This document shows positions 7,801 through 15,236 of a stretch of 64,000 nucleotides of DNA, piece after piece; the first letter of the stretch is position 1, and every line of letters starts with the position of its first letter. The notes beneath the pieces are model-generated. The model was given only the letters and a program-made list of their open reading frames with translations. It was not told the DNA's origin and searched no databases. Both the position numbers and the translations under genes were made by a program. The stretch is taken from NCBI GenBank assembly GCA_022510405.1, contig JAFLTP010000013.1, positions 1 to 64,000 on the forward strand, in the 5' to 3' direction. The stretch comes from Muribaculaceae bacterium (GTDB lineage: Bacteria > Bacteroidota > Bacteroidia > Bacteroidales > Muribaculaceae).

Positions 7801-8132
7801 ATTACATAGGACGGAAACAAATGAGGATGGCCAAACTAAATCCTCTTGGCAATCTTGAATCTGTTTCTGACGGTACAACATCAGCCAATCTTGAATCAAT
7901 TGTCTATGTAATGGCATTCGATTATAAGATGCTCAAAGATGAATTTGAAATCAGTCTTGAGACTCTGAAGGAAGGTTATGACATTGAAGAAGATCAAGTG
8001 ATAGAAGATAAGAACATTCAGGTGCCTTTGCAATCCGGTACACTTATCTCGGAACTCCTTGATGAAATGGAAAAGGAAACGAAAGAAAACGATAATTCTT
8101 TCGCTTCTTCCGAGGAAGAATTACCTTACTAA
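4812..8132 (+). CDS. DNA primase with C-terminal helicase-like ATPase
   Basis: The 1106-residue protein begins with a CHC2 zinc finger (CCPFHGERTPSF at about 39-50, CYGC at 61-64). A DnaG-type catalytic core and TOPRIM segment follow (ILVEGGPDVL near 262, ALGTAW soon after). A second half has a Walker A motif (FGPPNSGKTAL, near 683) and AILDEY-like acidic residues downstream (VEILDEYKNE). This joins RNA-primer synthesis and a probable DNA-unwinding ATPase in one chain, as in other phage primase-helicases. It is about twice the length of bacterial DnaG. It ends the early operon, and a strong terminator follows. It should start phage DNA replication, with the repeat cluster just downstream as a candidate origin. 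Confidence 0.88.
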   Translation: MPRITSQCKENIINNSDIEKVIRDYGYVLKKQGNNLVTCCPFHGERTPSFNINPERNTYYCYGCKRHGDAVQFVMEKEGISFPEALVLLAKRYNVELRYESSEETKEQREESKRREELRNVVNYLQQFFIQSLDKYKDAQEYAFGRWGEKFCKEYGIGYAPRKSAELFEFMRKHGIDEQDLLELGYIKENEGSRFAFLRERITFPIRDRWKRIIGFTARDIAKEPSPAKYMNSKDSIIFHKKDIVFGLSEAIKSAKLKNRFILVEGGPDVLKLHSLEIYEAVAALGTAWNKEKFDQLAKVANTICFIPDTDVVKPESNDEFPPGFKSVMEAGKLALDLGFDVYVKEIPSEDGKKQDADSYIDSMAKFRELEEEHFILWYARKLFKDKKLSPSEEKSRVKLISDLVASSDDSYYKNRAQLGLPEIFGRKKSWKDSIEEASIRRRAAAQEADSKNYTEEEKMRRMAGIIIKNGQFYSVGKKDEMDRISNFTMKPIFHIKSNDNATRIYRITNSFGDEDAIELTQEEMVSLPKFKKRIENLGRFIWLGKAEQLDQMKEYLYSITKTCEQINQMGYNQEHDFYAFGNGIFTGDRFVPVDDLGLVSIEGKNYYLPAFSDMHRNNKQFFSFELDFIHKPETSITLHDYVSKLVQVFGDNAKIGFAYLIASVFRDIVYAVKDCFPILNLFGPPNSGKTALGTALMALFHPVNEPSKLANTTIPSMNMMLSRVSNAVEILDEYKNELDLRKMEILKGVWGGKGQTKMNIEIKKIEDTALTAALILCGQEMPTKDPALFTRVVYLPFSRTEFSLDEKRNFKELKEMTHKRNSHLLIELLKLREQFKEHFNEVYGATLSEVMARLDGYTMKDRILDNWIVPLAAFRTVETLIDVPVSYKDLFDITIKRMKAQNEMVRKKSELADFWKLFSSLYMNGRIIDKAHFRIKAEKSFKPAKGKQVNFDYPRMILYINFASVEQVIASRSGLGGTASRIDMPTLQPYLEMSNHYIGRKQMRMAKLNPLGNLESVSDGTTSANLESIVYVMAFDYKMLKDEFEISLETLKEGYDIEEDQVIEDKNIQVPLQSGTLISELLDEMEKETKENDNSFASSEEELPY

Positions 8133-8211
8133 TATATGTTTAACCATTTTATGCCGCTGAAAAGGACAGAGTGAGGTTTAAGCCCTCTTTTCCATATGGA
8201 CTTTTCACTTC

Positions 8212-8241
8212 AAGCTTCGGGATTTTCCCGGAGCTTTTTTA
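8212..8241 (+). terminator. Intrinsic terminator of the early operon
   Basis: AGCTTCGGGA (8213-8222) pairs over ten bases, with one G-T wobble, with TCCCGGAGCT (8226-8235) across a TTT loop. A run of T follows. It lies 80 bases past the primase stop. Confidence 0.8.
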
Positions 8242-8348
8242 TATACTCATATAGGTTCCACTCGCGAAAAATATTTTTGCAACACCCTTTATTTCCCGTT
8301 TTCACGTCAAACATATATTATCTCACTATGTCACAGCGATTTAAACGC

Positions 8349-8508
8349 ATTACAAACCGATTACAAATCATTACACATTATAACATTTTTATTACAAAGA
8401 GAAAATAAGATAACAAATTGATACAAATTCTTGAATTTGTAATAAATTTGTAATATGTATAAGTGATTGATATTTAAAACATTATTCTCTATGTGAGAAA
8501 TTTGTAAT
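8349..8508. repeat. Iteron-like cluster, candidate replication origin
   Basis: ATTACAAA occurs at 8349, 8360 and 8391 (plus a degenerate copy at 8370) and its complement TTTGTAAT at 8436, 8447 and 8501. Several copies are 10-11 bases apart, so they face the same side of the helix. The stretch is very AT-rich, non-coding, and follows the primase gene. Such features are typical of a replication origin; function is inferred. The short frame at 8196-8408 includes the terminator and is not convincing as a gene. Confidence 0.55.
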
Positions 8509-8571
8509 CCCTGCAACCCCTCCAAAACGAACCCCCTCTCTAAATTTACTGTATATTTGATCTCTCAGTTT

Positions 8572-8632
8572 ATCGCAATTTATCCAAAATTGCGATATTC
8601 CAAATAAACCTATTCAAATGTGCTTATTTGGA
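8572..8632. promoter_or_regulatory. Two perfect inverted repeats in the origin/late-control gap
   Basis: ATCGCAATTT (8572-8581) pairs perfectly with AAATTGCGAT (8587-8596) across five bases. TCCAAATAA (8599-8607) pairs with TTATTTGGA (8624-8632). Neither is followed by a T run, so they look like protein-binding sites or origin structures and less like terminators. They lie just upstream of the promoter at 8672. Confidence 0.5.
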
Positions 8633-8671
8633 TTAAGCAACTCAAATCCCTTTATTTATAATGGTTTTAAG

Positions 8672-8702
8672 TTGATTTTATAAGCAAGATTTAGTAATTT
8701 TG
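8672..8702 (+). promoter_or_regulatory. Bacteroidales-type promoter
   Basis: TTG (8672-8674), 20 bases, then TAATTTTG (8695-8702), a full match to TAnnTTTG. Transcription would begin about 15 bases before the ATG at 8723, opening the late block. Confidence 0.65.
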
Positions 8703-8722
8703 TAGTGCAAAAGTTTGGCATT

Positions 8723-9214
8723 ATGTCCCAATTTCTCCTCTATATTCCATTAGAAGATTATCTTTGCCAATGGTTCATCAACGAGCAAGGGGGTGAGTCA
8801 CCGGTACGCCTTACCCGTGGATCAGTGGAATCAAAGATTCTTGAGGTCTACCTGATGAAAAGGCCGGAGGACGTAGAACCGGATCTTGATCAGGAAGGGA
8901 AAGTGGCCATAATAATTCCGGAATTCAGGAACAGACCGCCCGAATATTACAACCATCTTCCGAAGTTTGCCATAACTTCTCTGCAGAATGTTATCCGGTC
9001 AAGATTCGATATCTCTTTATGGAAAGATCTTAATGGTTTCGGAAATATAATCCGCAACCGTCAGGATGAACTTATATATGCGTGGATGGAGAAAAACGGA
9101 ATTGAGATCAATGAGAAAAATTGGAACGCCATCGCCAAACGATATCAGCGTCAACGAAACGTTTACCTGAATCGTGACAGGGCAAAGAAAAATTATTCTA
9201 AAAAATCTGTATGA
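8723..9214 (+). CDS. Conserved phage protein before the late genes
   Basis: From ATG 8723 the product is 163 residues, beginning MSQFLLYIPLEDYLCQWFIN and ending in a basic tail. A GTG six codons earlier is possible but would leave almost no leader after the promoter. The central part (ELIYAWMEKNGIEINEKNWN followed by AIAKRYQRQR) looks like a helix-turn-helix with a basic recognition helix. I associate this kind of protein with Bacteroides prophages, where it comes just before the head genes. A DNA-binding late regulator is a reasonable guess but unproven. Confidence 0.62.
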   Translation: MSQFLLYIPLEDYLCQWFINEQGGESPVRLTRGSVESKILEVYLMKRPEDVEPDLDQEGKVAIIIPEFRNRPPEYYNHLPKFAITSLQNVIRSRFDISLWKDLNGFGNIIRNRQDELIYAWMEKNGIEINEKNWNAIAKRYQRQRNVYLNRDRAKKNYSKKSV

Positions 9215-9236
9215 TTTCAGCTTGGTAAAAATCACG

Positions 9237-9299
9237 ATTCTACACTTTCTACGTTTTCTATGATTTCTACGCTTTCTACGCTTTCTACGATTTCTGCTT
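9237..9299 (+). repeat. Seven-unit 9-bp tandem repeat
   Basis: The unit nTTTCTACG recurs with an exact 9-base period at 9246, 9255, 9264, 9273, 9282 and 9291, with a degenerate first unit at 9237. One unit reads TTTCTATG and the last TTTCTGCT. It is non-coding and ends 14 bases before the next gene's ATG. The strand is pyrimidine-rich, so it could be a protein-binding array or an unstructured leader. Confidence 0.8.
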
Positions 9300-9312
9300 T
9301 AAAACATATTTT

Positions 9313-9738
9313 ATGAATTCTTCTTGCCAAATACTTCCGGGAGTTAAAAATATTTATTGGGTGGAATGCTCGAAACTGCCTTCTAGAATTGACCTTCAAT
9401 CAGTAGGGGATATCCCGGTCTCTCTCCTTGCTGATCTTAATGATATCACTTTCTTTGGAAGTGTTGACTGCCGTTGTGTCACTGAAAAAGAAAACAATGG
9501 TTGGAAACAAAAGTCTACTCTCAAGTTCAGAACCGCTGATGAACTGCCATTTTATAATCATATTGCCTTTGTGGTGACTGATGTCAACGGTATATCCTAT
9601 ATAATAGGTTCAAAAGAGCATCCGTTCCCGGTTGTCAAAAGTGAATATAACACGGGAGTCCCTTCAGGTGATCCTGCCGGACTCACTTATGAAATATCTC
9701 ATGAAGCTTTAAGATCTATGGTGAAATGCATAATATAA
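9313..9738 (+). CDS. Phage protein, possibly structural, unknown function
   Basis: A 141-residue, beta-rich protein with segments such as KNIYWVECSKLPSRI and a C-terminal HEALRSMVKCII. It is followed by its own terminator, so it forms a short unit with the gene upstream. The beta-rich composition suggests a small virion or decoration protein, but no family is recognised. Confidence 0.55.
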   Translation: MNSSCQILPGVKNIYWVECSKLPSRIDLQSVGDIPVSLLADLNDITFFGSVDCRCVTEKENNGWKQKSTLKFRTADELPFYNHIAFVVTDVNGISYIIGSKEHPFPVVKSEYNTGVPSGDPAGLTYEISHEALRSMVKCII

Positions 9739-9785
9739 ACAGGTGAAAATTCTTGAGGTTTCTAATCCCCAAATCGCGTTTAATG

Positions 9786-9816
9786 CCGTCAATCCGTGAG
9801 GATAGACGGTTTTTTT
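9786..9816 (+). terminator. Intrinsic terminator
   Basis: CCGTCAATCC pairs with GGATAGACGG, one A-A mismatch, around a GTGA loop, followed by seven T. It separates the upstream pair of genes from the capsid operon. Confidence 0.85.
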
Positions 9817-9887
9817 ACGTCTTTCCCTCTCTTTTTATAAGGTAGTATTTTCGCATCGTTAACTTGCTTAAGTTGTATACTAACATC

Positions 9888-10967
9888 ATGGCGAAACCAA
9901 ACTACCATCTTCATCTCAAAGGTTATGTCGGAGGCTGGGACTTCGATTCCGATTACGTTGATTATATACTTCAAAAATATAAGGACGAACACGTAAATGT
10001 TCTGATTGACTCTACCGGTGGCCTCGTAGGAACAGCTCTTTCTATTGCTGCTGCTTTCCGCAGACATGGAAACGTTTCAGTCCATCTCGTTGGTCTTAAC
10101 GCATCTGCTGCAACTATCGCTTCTCTCGGTGCAAAACATATTTCTATCGATAAGGCTGCTATGTACCTTGTGCATAAATGCTCTTCATATTTCTTCAAGT
10201 GGGCACAACTTAACGCTGACCAGTTTGATGACCTTATCAAGGATCTTACAAAGACAAAAGAAAACCTCGATAAATTTGATCTTAATGCTTCCCGTCAATA
10301 TGCAGCCCGTTGCAAACGTAAGCCGGAGGATATGCTTGACCTTATGGCAAAGGAACAGTGGCTAACCGCTGAAGAAGCTCTTGAATGGGGATTCGTGGAT
10401 GAAATCACAGCACTGGAAGATGAAAAGGCACCTCAGTTGACCGAAGGTCTTGTCAACGCCATGGCTGCCGCCGGAATGCCTTTGCCTCCATTGCCAAGCA
10501 TCAAAGAATTGAAGGACGAGAAACAATCCGGTCTTATGTCAATTCTAAAGGCTCTTTCTTCTCTTTTCAAGGGAAATGAAAAGGTGGGTGCCGAAGTCTC
10601 CGAAAATCTCAAAATCAATAATAACTCTTCTATCTCAATGGAAAAGACTCTCACTCTCTTATGTGCATTGCTCGCCGTAAATGCTTTCAAACTTGAAGAT
10701 GGTAAAACTTCAATTACCGAACAGCAGCTTGATTCCATCGAGGCTGCTCTTTCCGAAAAGGACTCTAAAATTTCCCAACAGACTAAGGAAATTGAAGACT
10801 TGAAGAAACAAAATCAAGATCTTCAGGCGAAACTTGACAAGAAACCGGGTGCCGAAACTTCTCAGGTGACCGAAGATTCAAAAGGTTCCAAAGAGGAGAA
10901 ATCCGATGTCGACAACTATGTCGATGACTGGAACAACGCCAAGGCAGCCTACGATATGCTTCCTTAA
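9888..10967 (+). CDS. ClpP-like prohead protease with scaffold tail
   Basis: The 359-residue protein (start at MAKPNYHLHL) has a ClpP-fold serine protease in residues about 1-190. It shows the DSTGG oxyanion segment (41-45), the probable nucleophile Ser73 in NASAATIAS, and His96 in LVHKC. Residues about 285-359 are Gln, Lys and Glu-rich and look like a coiled-coil scaffold ending in a helical tail. A protease joined to a scaffold just before the major capsid gene is standard for HK97-type heads: the scaffold guides shell assembly and the protease then degrades it. An internal ATG near 10639 could give a scaffold-only product; that is speculative. Confidence 0.88.
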   Translation: MAKPNYHLHLKGYVGGWDFDSDYVDYILQKYKDEHVNVLIDSTGGLVGTALSIAAAFRRHGNVSVHLVGLNASAATIASLGAKHISIDKAAMYLVHKCSSYFFKWAQLNADQFDDLIKDLTKTKENLDKFDLNASRQYAARCKRKPEDMLDLMAKEQWLTAEEALEWGFVDEITALEDEKAPQLTEGLVNAMAAAGMPLPPLPSIKELKDEKQSGLMSILKALSSLFKGNEKVGAEVSENLKINNNSSISMEKTLTLLCALLAVNAFKLEDGKTSITEQQLDSIEAALSEKDSKISQQTKEIEDLKKQNQDLQAKLDKKPGAETSQVTEDSKGSKEEKSDVDNYVDDWNNAKAAYDMLP

Positions 10968-11011
10968 TTCTTTCCGATTTATCCAATCACTACTTACAAT
11001 TTTATATCTCT

Positions 11012-11977
11012 ATGGCTGGTAAATTTATTTTCACTCCTGAAGATTACCAAAACGCTGCCATCAAATACCGCAGGGAGATTCTTATGACTATCCTCCAGGG
11101 TGTCATGAATACCATAAAGTATATGACCGGCCGTCCTGGTATCCGCTACAAGGAGCGAGTAGGTGAAGCTGATGCTGATGCTCAGTTCGCTCCTTATGAT
11201 CCTTCCAATGAAACGGATGTGAACCTCAATCTTAACCTTCGTGAACTGGAGACTTTCTTTGGTTCCGTAGTTAAGAATTTTGAACCTAACACTGCCGTTT
11301 CTACTCTTCTTGGTACTGGCGCTACAAAGGGAGACGGACAGATGCAGACTCCGACTGCAAAGCTCGTTCTTCAGCTTATCGCTAAAAGGCTTTCATGGTA
11401 TCTCAACAATGCTATCTGGAAAGCAAAACGTAACCCGACCGGTAAAACCACCATGGATCTCTTTGATGGTTTTGATACCATCACTCAGAAAGAGATTGAT
11501 GCTACAAACCTCTCTGCTGAAAAGGGCAACTATATTAAGCTGCCTGAAGAGATAACTAATGAAAGTGCTGTCGAAGTTATTAGGGATAACATCCTTTTCA
11601 AACTCGATGAAGAACTCCGTGCTCAGACTTGCTATCTCTATTGCTCTCAGTCAATACTTGATAAGTACAACGTGGCTTATCAAATGGTAAACGGTGCACT
11701 TCCATATAACCGTGAATTCGGTCATACTTCAGTGGAAGGCTCTGAAGGTAAGCTTATCTTCTGTCCGCTTTCCAATAAAGCCGGTTCCGACTTTATTCAT
11801 GTTTCTCCAAAAAGGAACATGCTTGTTGGGTATGATTCTCTCGGTGACGTGGAATCTATTGAGGTGGCTCGCTTCAAACCTTTCGTGCTATCTTTCATAG
11901 CTACTATGTTCTTTGGAACTCAGTTTGAACGCATCGACAAGCAGAATCTGTTTGTTGCTGACCTCCGTGTGGCTTAA
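11012..11977 (+). CDS. Major capsid protein
   Basis: A 321-residue protein directly after the protease-scaffold gene, with the size expected of a phage coat protein. The N-terminal part is helical (ILMTILQGVMNTIKYMTGRP). The C-terminal part has a terminal beta segment (VLSFIATMFFGTQFERIDKQ). I call it from size, order and composition; no sequence signature of the HK97 fold can be read by eye. Codon use is strongly biased compared with early genes, as expected for a highly expressed gene. Confidence 0.82.
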   Translation: MAGKFIFTPEDYQNAAIKYRREILMTILQGVMNTIKYMTGRPGIRYKERVGEADADAQFAPYDPSNETDVNLNLNLRELETFFGSVVKNFEPNTAVSTLLGTGATKGDGQMQTPTAKLVLQLIAKRLSWYLNNAIWKAKRNPTGKTTMDLFDGFDTITQKEIDATNLSAEKGNYIKLPEEITNESAVEVIRDNILFKLDEELRAQTCYLYCSQSILDKYNVAYQMVNGALPYNREFGHTSVEGSEGKLIFCPLSNKAGSDFIHVSPKRNMLVGYDSLGDVESIEVARFKPFVLSFIATMFFGTQFERIDKQNLFVADLRVA

Positions 11978-11996
11978 CCTTTAAATTTTAAAGATT

Positions 11997-12575
11997 ATGT
12001 CTAAGAAATGTAAATCAATAGCACAGTCTGTGGAGTGGTGTAATGGCGCCCCGCAGTTGGCCGGCATCCGCAAGCGTGCCTATTTTATCCCGAAAGCGGA
12101 AATTGTAAAATGGCCGACTCTTCAAAGAGATGAAAACGGACGTGCCACAGGTGCCGAATACAAAGGGGATTTCACGCTTGAGGCTGATGCCACTTTCAAG
12201 TATGTGGATATTCTCCCTAATCGTTCTCAACACACTTCCGACCCTCAAGGGGAAGTGCCATCGCAGACTCAGCTTAACAAACTTACTCTCGTGCATCCCG
12301 GTGTAGGCGAAGAAGCTACGGCTCTTTCTGCTTACCTGAACAACAATGACCTTCTCTGGATATTCCAGGATATGGCAGGGAAATGGCGTTGCGTAGGTTC
12401 CGAAAAGTGGGAAACAAACACTTCTGTCGCTCAGGACAATGGCCAGGGAGCGACCGGACAGACCGGCACAACCATTACGGTTGAAGCCACCGATGAAGTG
12501 ATATCTCCATTCTATACAGGTAAAATTGAAACTGAAGATGGAGAGATTGATTGCTCAGGAGCTGAAGTGCCTTAA
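11997..12575 (+). CDS. Virion protein, paralogue 1 (tail tube or head decoration)
   Basis: The 192-residue protein begins MSKKCKSIAQSVEWCNG and shares many blocks with the 211-residue product at 19481. Matching blocks are EAD.KF.Y.DIL followed by S.H.SDP.GE, then QLNKLTLV, and DLLW.FQD.AG. Both are beta-rich, suggesting a tail-tube-like or decoration fold. Coming right after the capsid gene, this copy may be a head decoration or the tube subunit. The C-terminal residues are acidic and diverge between the two. Confidence 0.65.
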   Translation: MSKKCKSIAQSVEWCNGAPQLAGIRKRAYFIPKAEIVKWPTLQRDENGRATGAEYKGDFTLEADATFKYVDILPNRSQHTSDPQGEVPSQTQLNKLTLVHPGVGEEATALSAYLNNNDLLWIFQDMAGKWRCVGSEKWETNTSVAQDNGQGATGQTGTTITVEATDEVISPFYTGKIETEDGEIDCSGAEVP

Positions 12576-12605
12576 ACATGAACCCTGCTTAGCGGAATTA
12601 TTATA

Positions 12606-13271
12606 ATGGGTGTAAGGTCGGGTGCCTTGGATCTGGACGATCTCTTGAATGATGTTGTTGTCCCTTCGTCCATGGTTCCCGACTTTGATTTTTCTGATGA
12701 TTCAATTAAGAACTCTCAAAAGGATGACCTTTTTGAAGAAAAACAAAGAGCTGGATGGTCGCATGATATAGAACCGCGTTGTGATTTCTCTCCTAACAAA
12801 GTTCGTATCTCGTTCCGGAATCCCGCATTTGGTATAATTTCTCTTTGGAAACGCTCAGTCTATGGAAAGACTCTAACAGAAATCAAGGAAGATCCTGAAA
12901 TGGTGCCTTTCTTCATCAAGGGAATGGTTGCGCTGATCAGGAAGATGATTGGAGAAAATTTGACAAAAGGCGACTGGTGTATTGTCACATCTCCAAAAAG
13001 AAGGCATAAGGTCAGAAACTTCGCCACTCTCATTTCGGTTGGCATTGCCAAGGAATTTAAAATTCCATTTTATGAGGATTTGGCGGTCTGTAAGAATCGG
13101 CAGCGAGTAGGTGCTGTGTTCACTCTTTCTAAGGATCCACCAAAAGAACGAAACATTATCATCTTCGATGACTTCGTTACTTCCGGTTCTACAATGATTT
13201 CAATGAGAGATCTTCTTTATCCTCTCGGTTATAATCTGGTTTTCTTTACGGGTATCAACAATAAACTTTAA
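12606..13271 (+). CDS. Phosphoribosyltransferase-like protein
   Basis: The 221-residue protein carries the PRPP-binding loop of type I phosphoribosyltransferases, NIIIFDDFVTSGSTMISM, near residues 180-197. Upstream is a Rossmann-like region with KGDWCIVTSPKRRHKVRNFA. Members transfer phosphoribosyl groups to bases in purine and pyrimidine salvage. Which base this one uses cannot be told. An enzyme gene within a head-assembly operon is odd and may serve nucleotide salvage during the lytic burst, or a yet unknown modification. Confidence 0.75.
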   Translation: MGVRSGALDLDDLLNDVVVPSSMVPDFDFSDDSIKNSQKDDLFEEKQRAGWSHDIEPRCDFSPNKVRISFRNPAFGIISLWKRSVYGKTLTEIKEDPEMVPFFIKGMVALIRKMIGENLTKGDWCIVTSPKRRHKVRNFATLISVGIAKEFKIPFYEDLAVCKNRQRVGAVFTLSKDPPKERNIIIFDDFVTSGSTMISMRDLLYPLGYNLVFFTGINNKL

Positions 13272-13282
13272 AATTTTGATCA

Positions 13283-13558
13283 ATGAATTTTGGTAAAGCT
13301 ATAGAAGCCTTGAAACAAGGCAAGAAGGTGTCAAGAAAAGGTTGGAATGGCAAAGGAATGTTCCTTTGGTTAAAGCCTGAAGGCATAGTTAAAGCTGAAT
13401 GGTGTAAAGATCCGATGCTTAAACAATTGGCTGAAGAAAACGGTGGTGAAATTCCGGCTCTTGGTACTATCTGTATGTTCACCGCTCAGAAACAAATTCT
13501 TTCCGGATGGATGGCATCTCAAACTGATATGCTTGCAGAAGATTGGGAGATAATATAA
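13283..13558 (+). CDS. DUF2829 protein
   Basis: A 91-residue protein matching the DUF2829 pattern: MNFGKAIEALKQGKKVSRKG at the start, then W-G-M-F-LW, and a C-terminal GWMASQTDMLAEDWEII. The family is common in phages of many hosts and its function is unknown. It lies 11 bases after the phosphoribosyltransferase gene. Confidence 0.85.
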   Translation: MNFGKAIEALKQGKKVSRKGWNGKGMFLWLKPEGIVKAEWCKDPMLKQLAEENGGEIPALGTICMFTAQKQILSGWMASQTDMLAEDWEII

Positions 13559-13567
13559 TTCATTCCT

Positions 13568-14452
13568 ATGAATATCGATCTTAACAAATATATCCCTAAC
13601 AAACTGCCTTCTGCTCCCGGTGAACTCACTCTTGGGGACAAATTGTCCCCATTTATGGAGTCAGCAAAAGAGTGGTTTGAGAAATGGTTCTGCAATCTTT
13701 CTTTGATCGCTCCTCCGGAAGAAAATGAAGATGGAGACTTAGAGGATGCAGAAGGTGCGCTCCCTGAGGATGATCTTCTAAGGAAAGTACCGGTCAATGA
13801 AATGGCAATGCGTATCATTGTCATGGAAGCGTACAGAATGGCTGTTCCTCAGTTGGATCTTGTTCTCACTGCCAATGGTTTTGCAACTGTGGATTCAAAG
13901 AATGTGGTTCCGGCTTCAAAGGCTCGGACTGATAGACTTCTCGAAGGCCTTCAAGAAGAAATAGACAGAAACATTATAGTTCTGCTCTATAGGCTAAGAA
14001 CTATTCCGGAATGGCTGGAATCCGAACAGGCTGATTTCTTCCGAAGGACTCTTTTCATAAATCCCGAAGCAACAAAATATCTCAAGACTCCCGATGCCTT
14101 AGGAATCAAATCTTCTTGGGAAATCTATCTCAAGCTTATTCCACAAATAGAGGAATTGGAAGACTCTCTCGCTGATGAATGGTTCTCTCCTGAACTCATG
14201 ATGAATCTTCGAAAGGAAATGCTGTCGGGAGAAATTGAAGGAGTTAGAAAATCAGTGGCCATCAAAATTCAAAATCAAGTAATAGCATTCTTCGAAAAGG
14301 GAGACTTCAAGACTCGTAGACTTCAGGAAATACTGAACATAATAAGGTATGACAATAAGAATTTTCCGGAATGGATAAATTCGGAAACCGCATTGGCTTT
14401 CTATCCTCCGAAATTCAAAAACAAGAAGGACTCCCCGGGCTACTTCTTCTGA
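13568..14452 (+). CDS. Head-completion/adaptor-type protein (DUF6712-like)
   Basis: A 294-residue, mostly helical acidic protein. The layout (variable acidic N-terminus, long helical middle with ARTDRLLEGLQEEIDRNIIV) resembles DUF6712-type proteins found after the capsid gene in Bacteroidales phages, where a head-tail adaptor role is assumed. I am moderately sure of the resemblance; the function is inferred from position. Confidence 0.55.
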   Translation: MNIDLNKYIPNKLPSAPGELTLGDKLSPFMESAKEWFEKWFCNLSLIAPPEENEDGDLEDAEGALPEDDLLRKVPVNEMAMRIIVMEAYRMAVPQLDLVLTANGFATVDSKNVVPASKARTDRLLEGLQEEIDRNIIVLLYRLRTIPEWLESEQADFFRRTLFINPEATKYLKTPDALGIKSSWEIYLKLIPQIEELEDSLADEWFSPELMMNLRKEMLSGEIEGVRKSVAIKIQNQVIAFFEKGDFKTRRLQEILNIIRYDNKNFPEWINSETALAFYPPKFKNKKDSPGYFF

Positions 14453-14489
14453 AAACATCAAAAAATATAAAACATTAAAAACTTTCCAT

Positions 14490-15236
14490 ATGAATCACAA
14501 ATTAACTGAAGAAATTGGTGCTTGGTTGGCTACTCAGGAAAAAGATCGTGACTGGGAGAAAGGTGCTATTTATGTACTTAAGCTTTCCGGCAACCGTATT
14601 CTATTCAACAATATCATGAGGTGTATCGACCGCCGTCATGACGTGATAGAATATCAGATCAAGAAATATTACAATTTCCGGGTTCAGGATCTCACACATG
14701 AACAGGTTGAAGAAATGGCTCAACAGGTTGAGACCATTGTTAAGACCAATATCCCTCTTGCTGTTGAAGCTGATAAGAACCGTGTTAAGGGAAAACGCTC
14801 GGATCATGATCTTCTGCCGGATGCTGTCAAGGCTTTCTATGTGGAAAACCTTTCAATCCTTCAGCAGATGCGTGAACTTCATATGAAGCTCCGTTCTCTT
14901 TCATTGCATAATGCTCCTTGCCCCGATTCGGAAAGGTTCCCGTTCCTCAAGGAAATTATCAAGCTTGACAAGAAACTTCATGACAATTGGAAAGCTTATG
15001 ATTCTTATGCGATGGGTACACCTGTTCCGGAACAAAATGAACAAAATACGGTTTCAAATGTCGCAAATTCGGAAGATTCTCACGAATTGCCAAATCAAAA
15101 TGAAGAAATAGCTCCCGAAACAGAAGAACCGGTGAAAGATCCGGAACCGGAACAGCCACAATCCACCGAGAAAGAACCGGAACAGAAAAAGAAAGAAACA
15201 AAGAAAAAGACCGGTGAAAAGTCCAAGAAGTCTTAA
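14490..15236 (+). CDS. Phage protein with Pro/Glu/Lys-rich tail
   Basis: The 248-residue protein has a helical body (residues about 1-170). A disordered C-terminal tail follows, first acidic and proline-rich (PETEEPVKDPEPEQPQ), then purely basic (KKKETKKKTGEKSKKS). Such a charge-segregated tail suits packing with DNA or with the portal. No family is recognised. It overlaps the next gene by one base. Confidence 0.62.
   Translation: MNHKLTEEIGAWLATQEKDRDWEKGAIYVLKLSGNRILFNNIMRCIDRRHDVIEYQIKKYYNFRVQDLTHEQVEEMAQQVETIVKTNIPLAVEADKNRVKGKRSDHDLLPDAVKAFYVENLSILQQMRELHMKLRSLSLHNAPCPDSERFPFLKEIIKLDKKLHDNWKAYDSYAMGTPVPEQNEQNTVSNVANSEDSHELPNQNEEIAPETEEPVKDPEPEQPQSTEKEPEQKKKETKKKTGEKSKKS

Noticed and set aside
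8196..8408. A 70-codon frame in the AT-rich gap after the primase
   Set aside because: It contains the early terminator and the repeats, has no sensible start context and its product is low in complexity, so it is probably non-coding.
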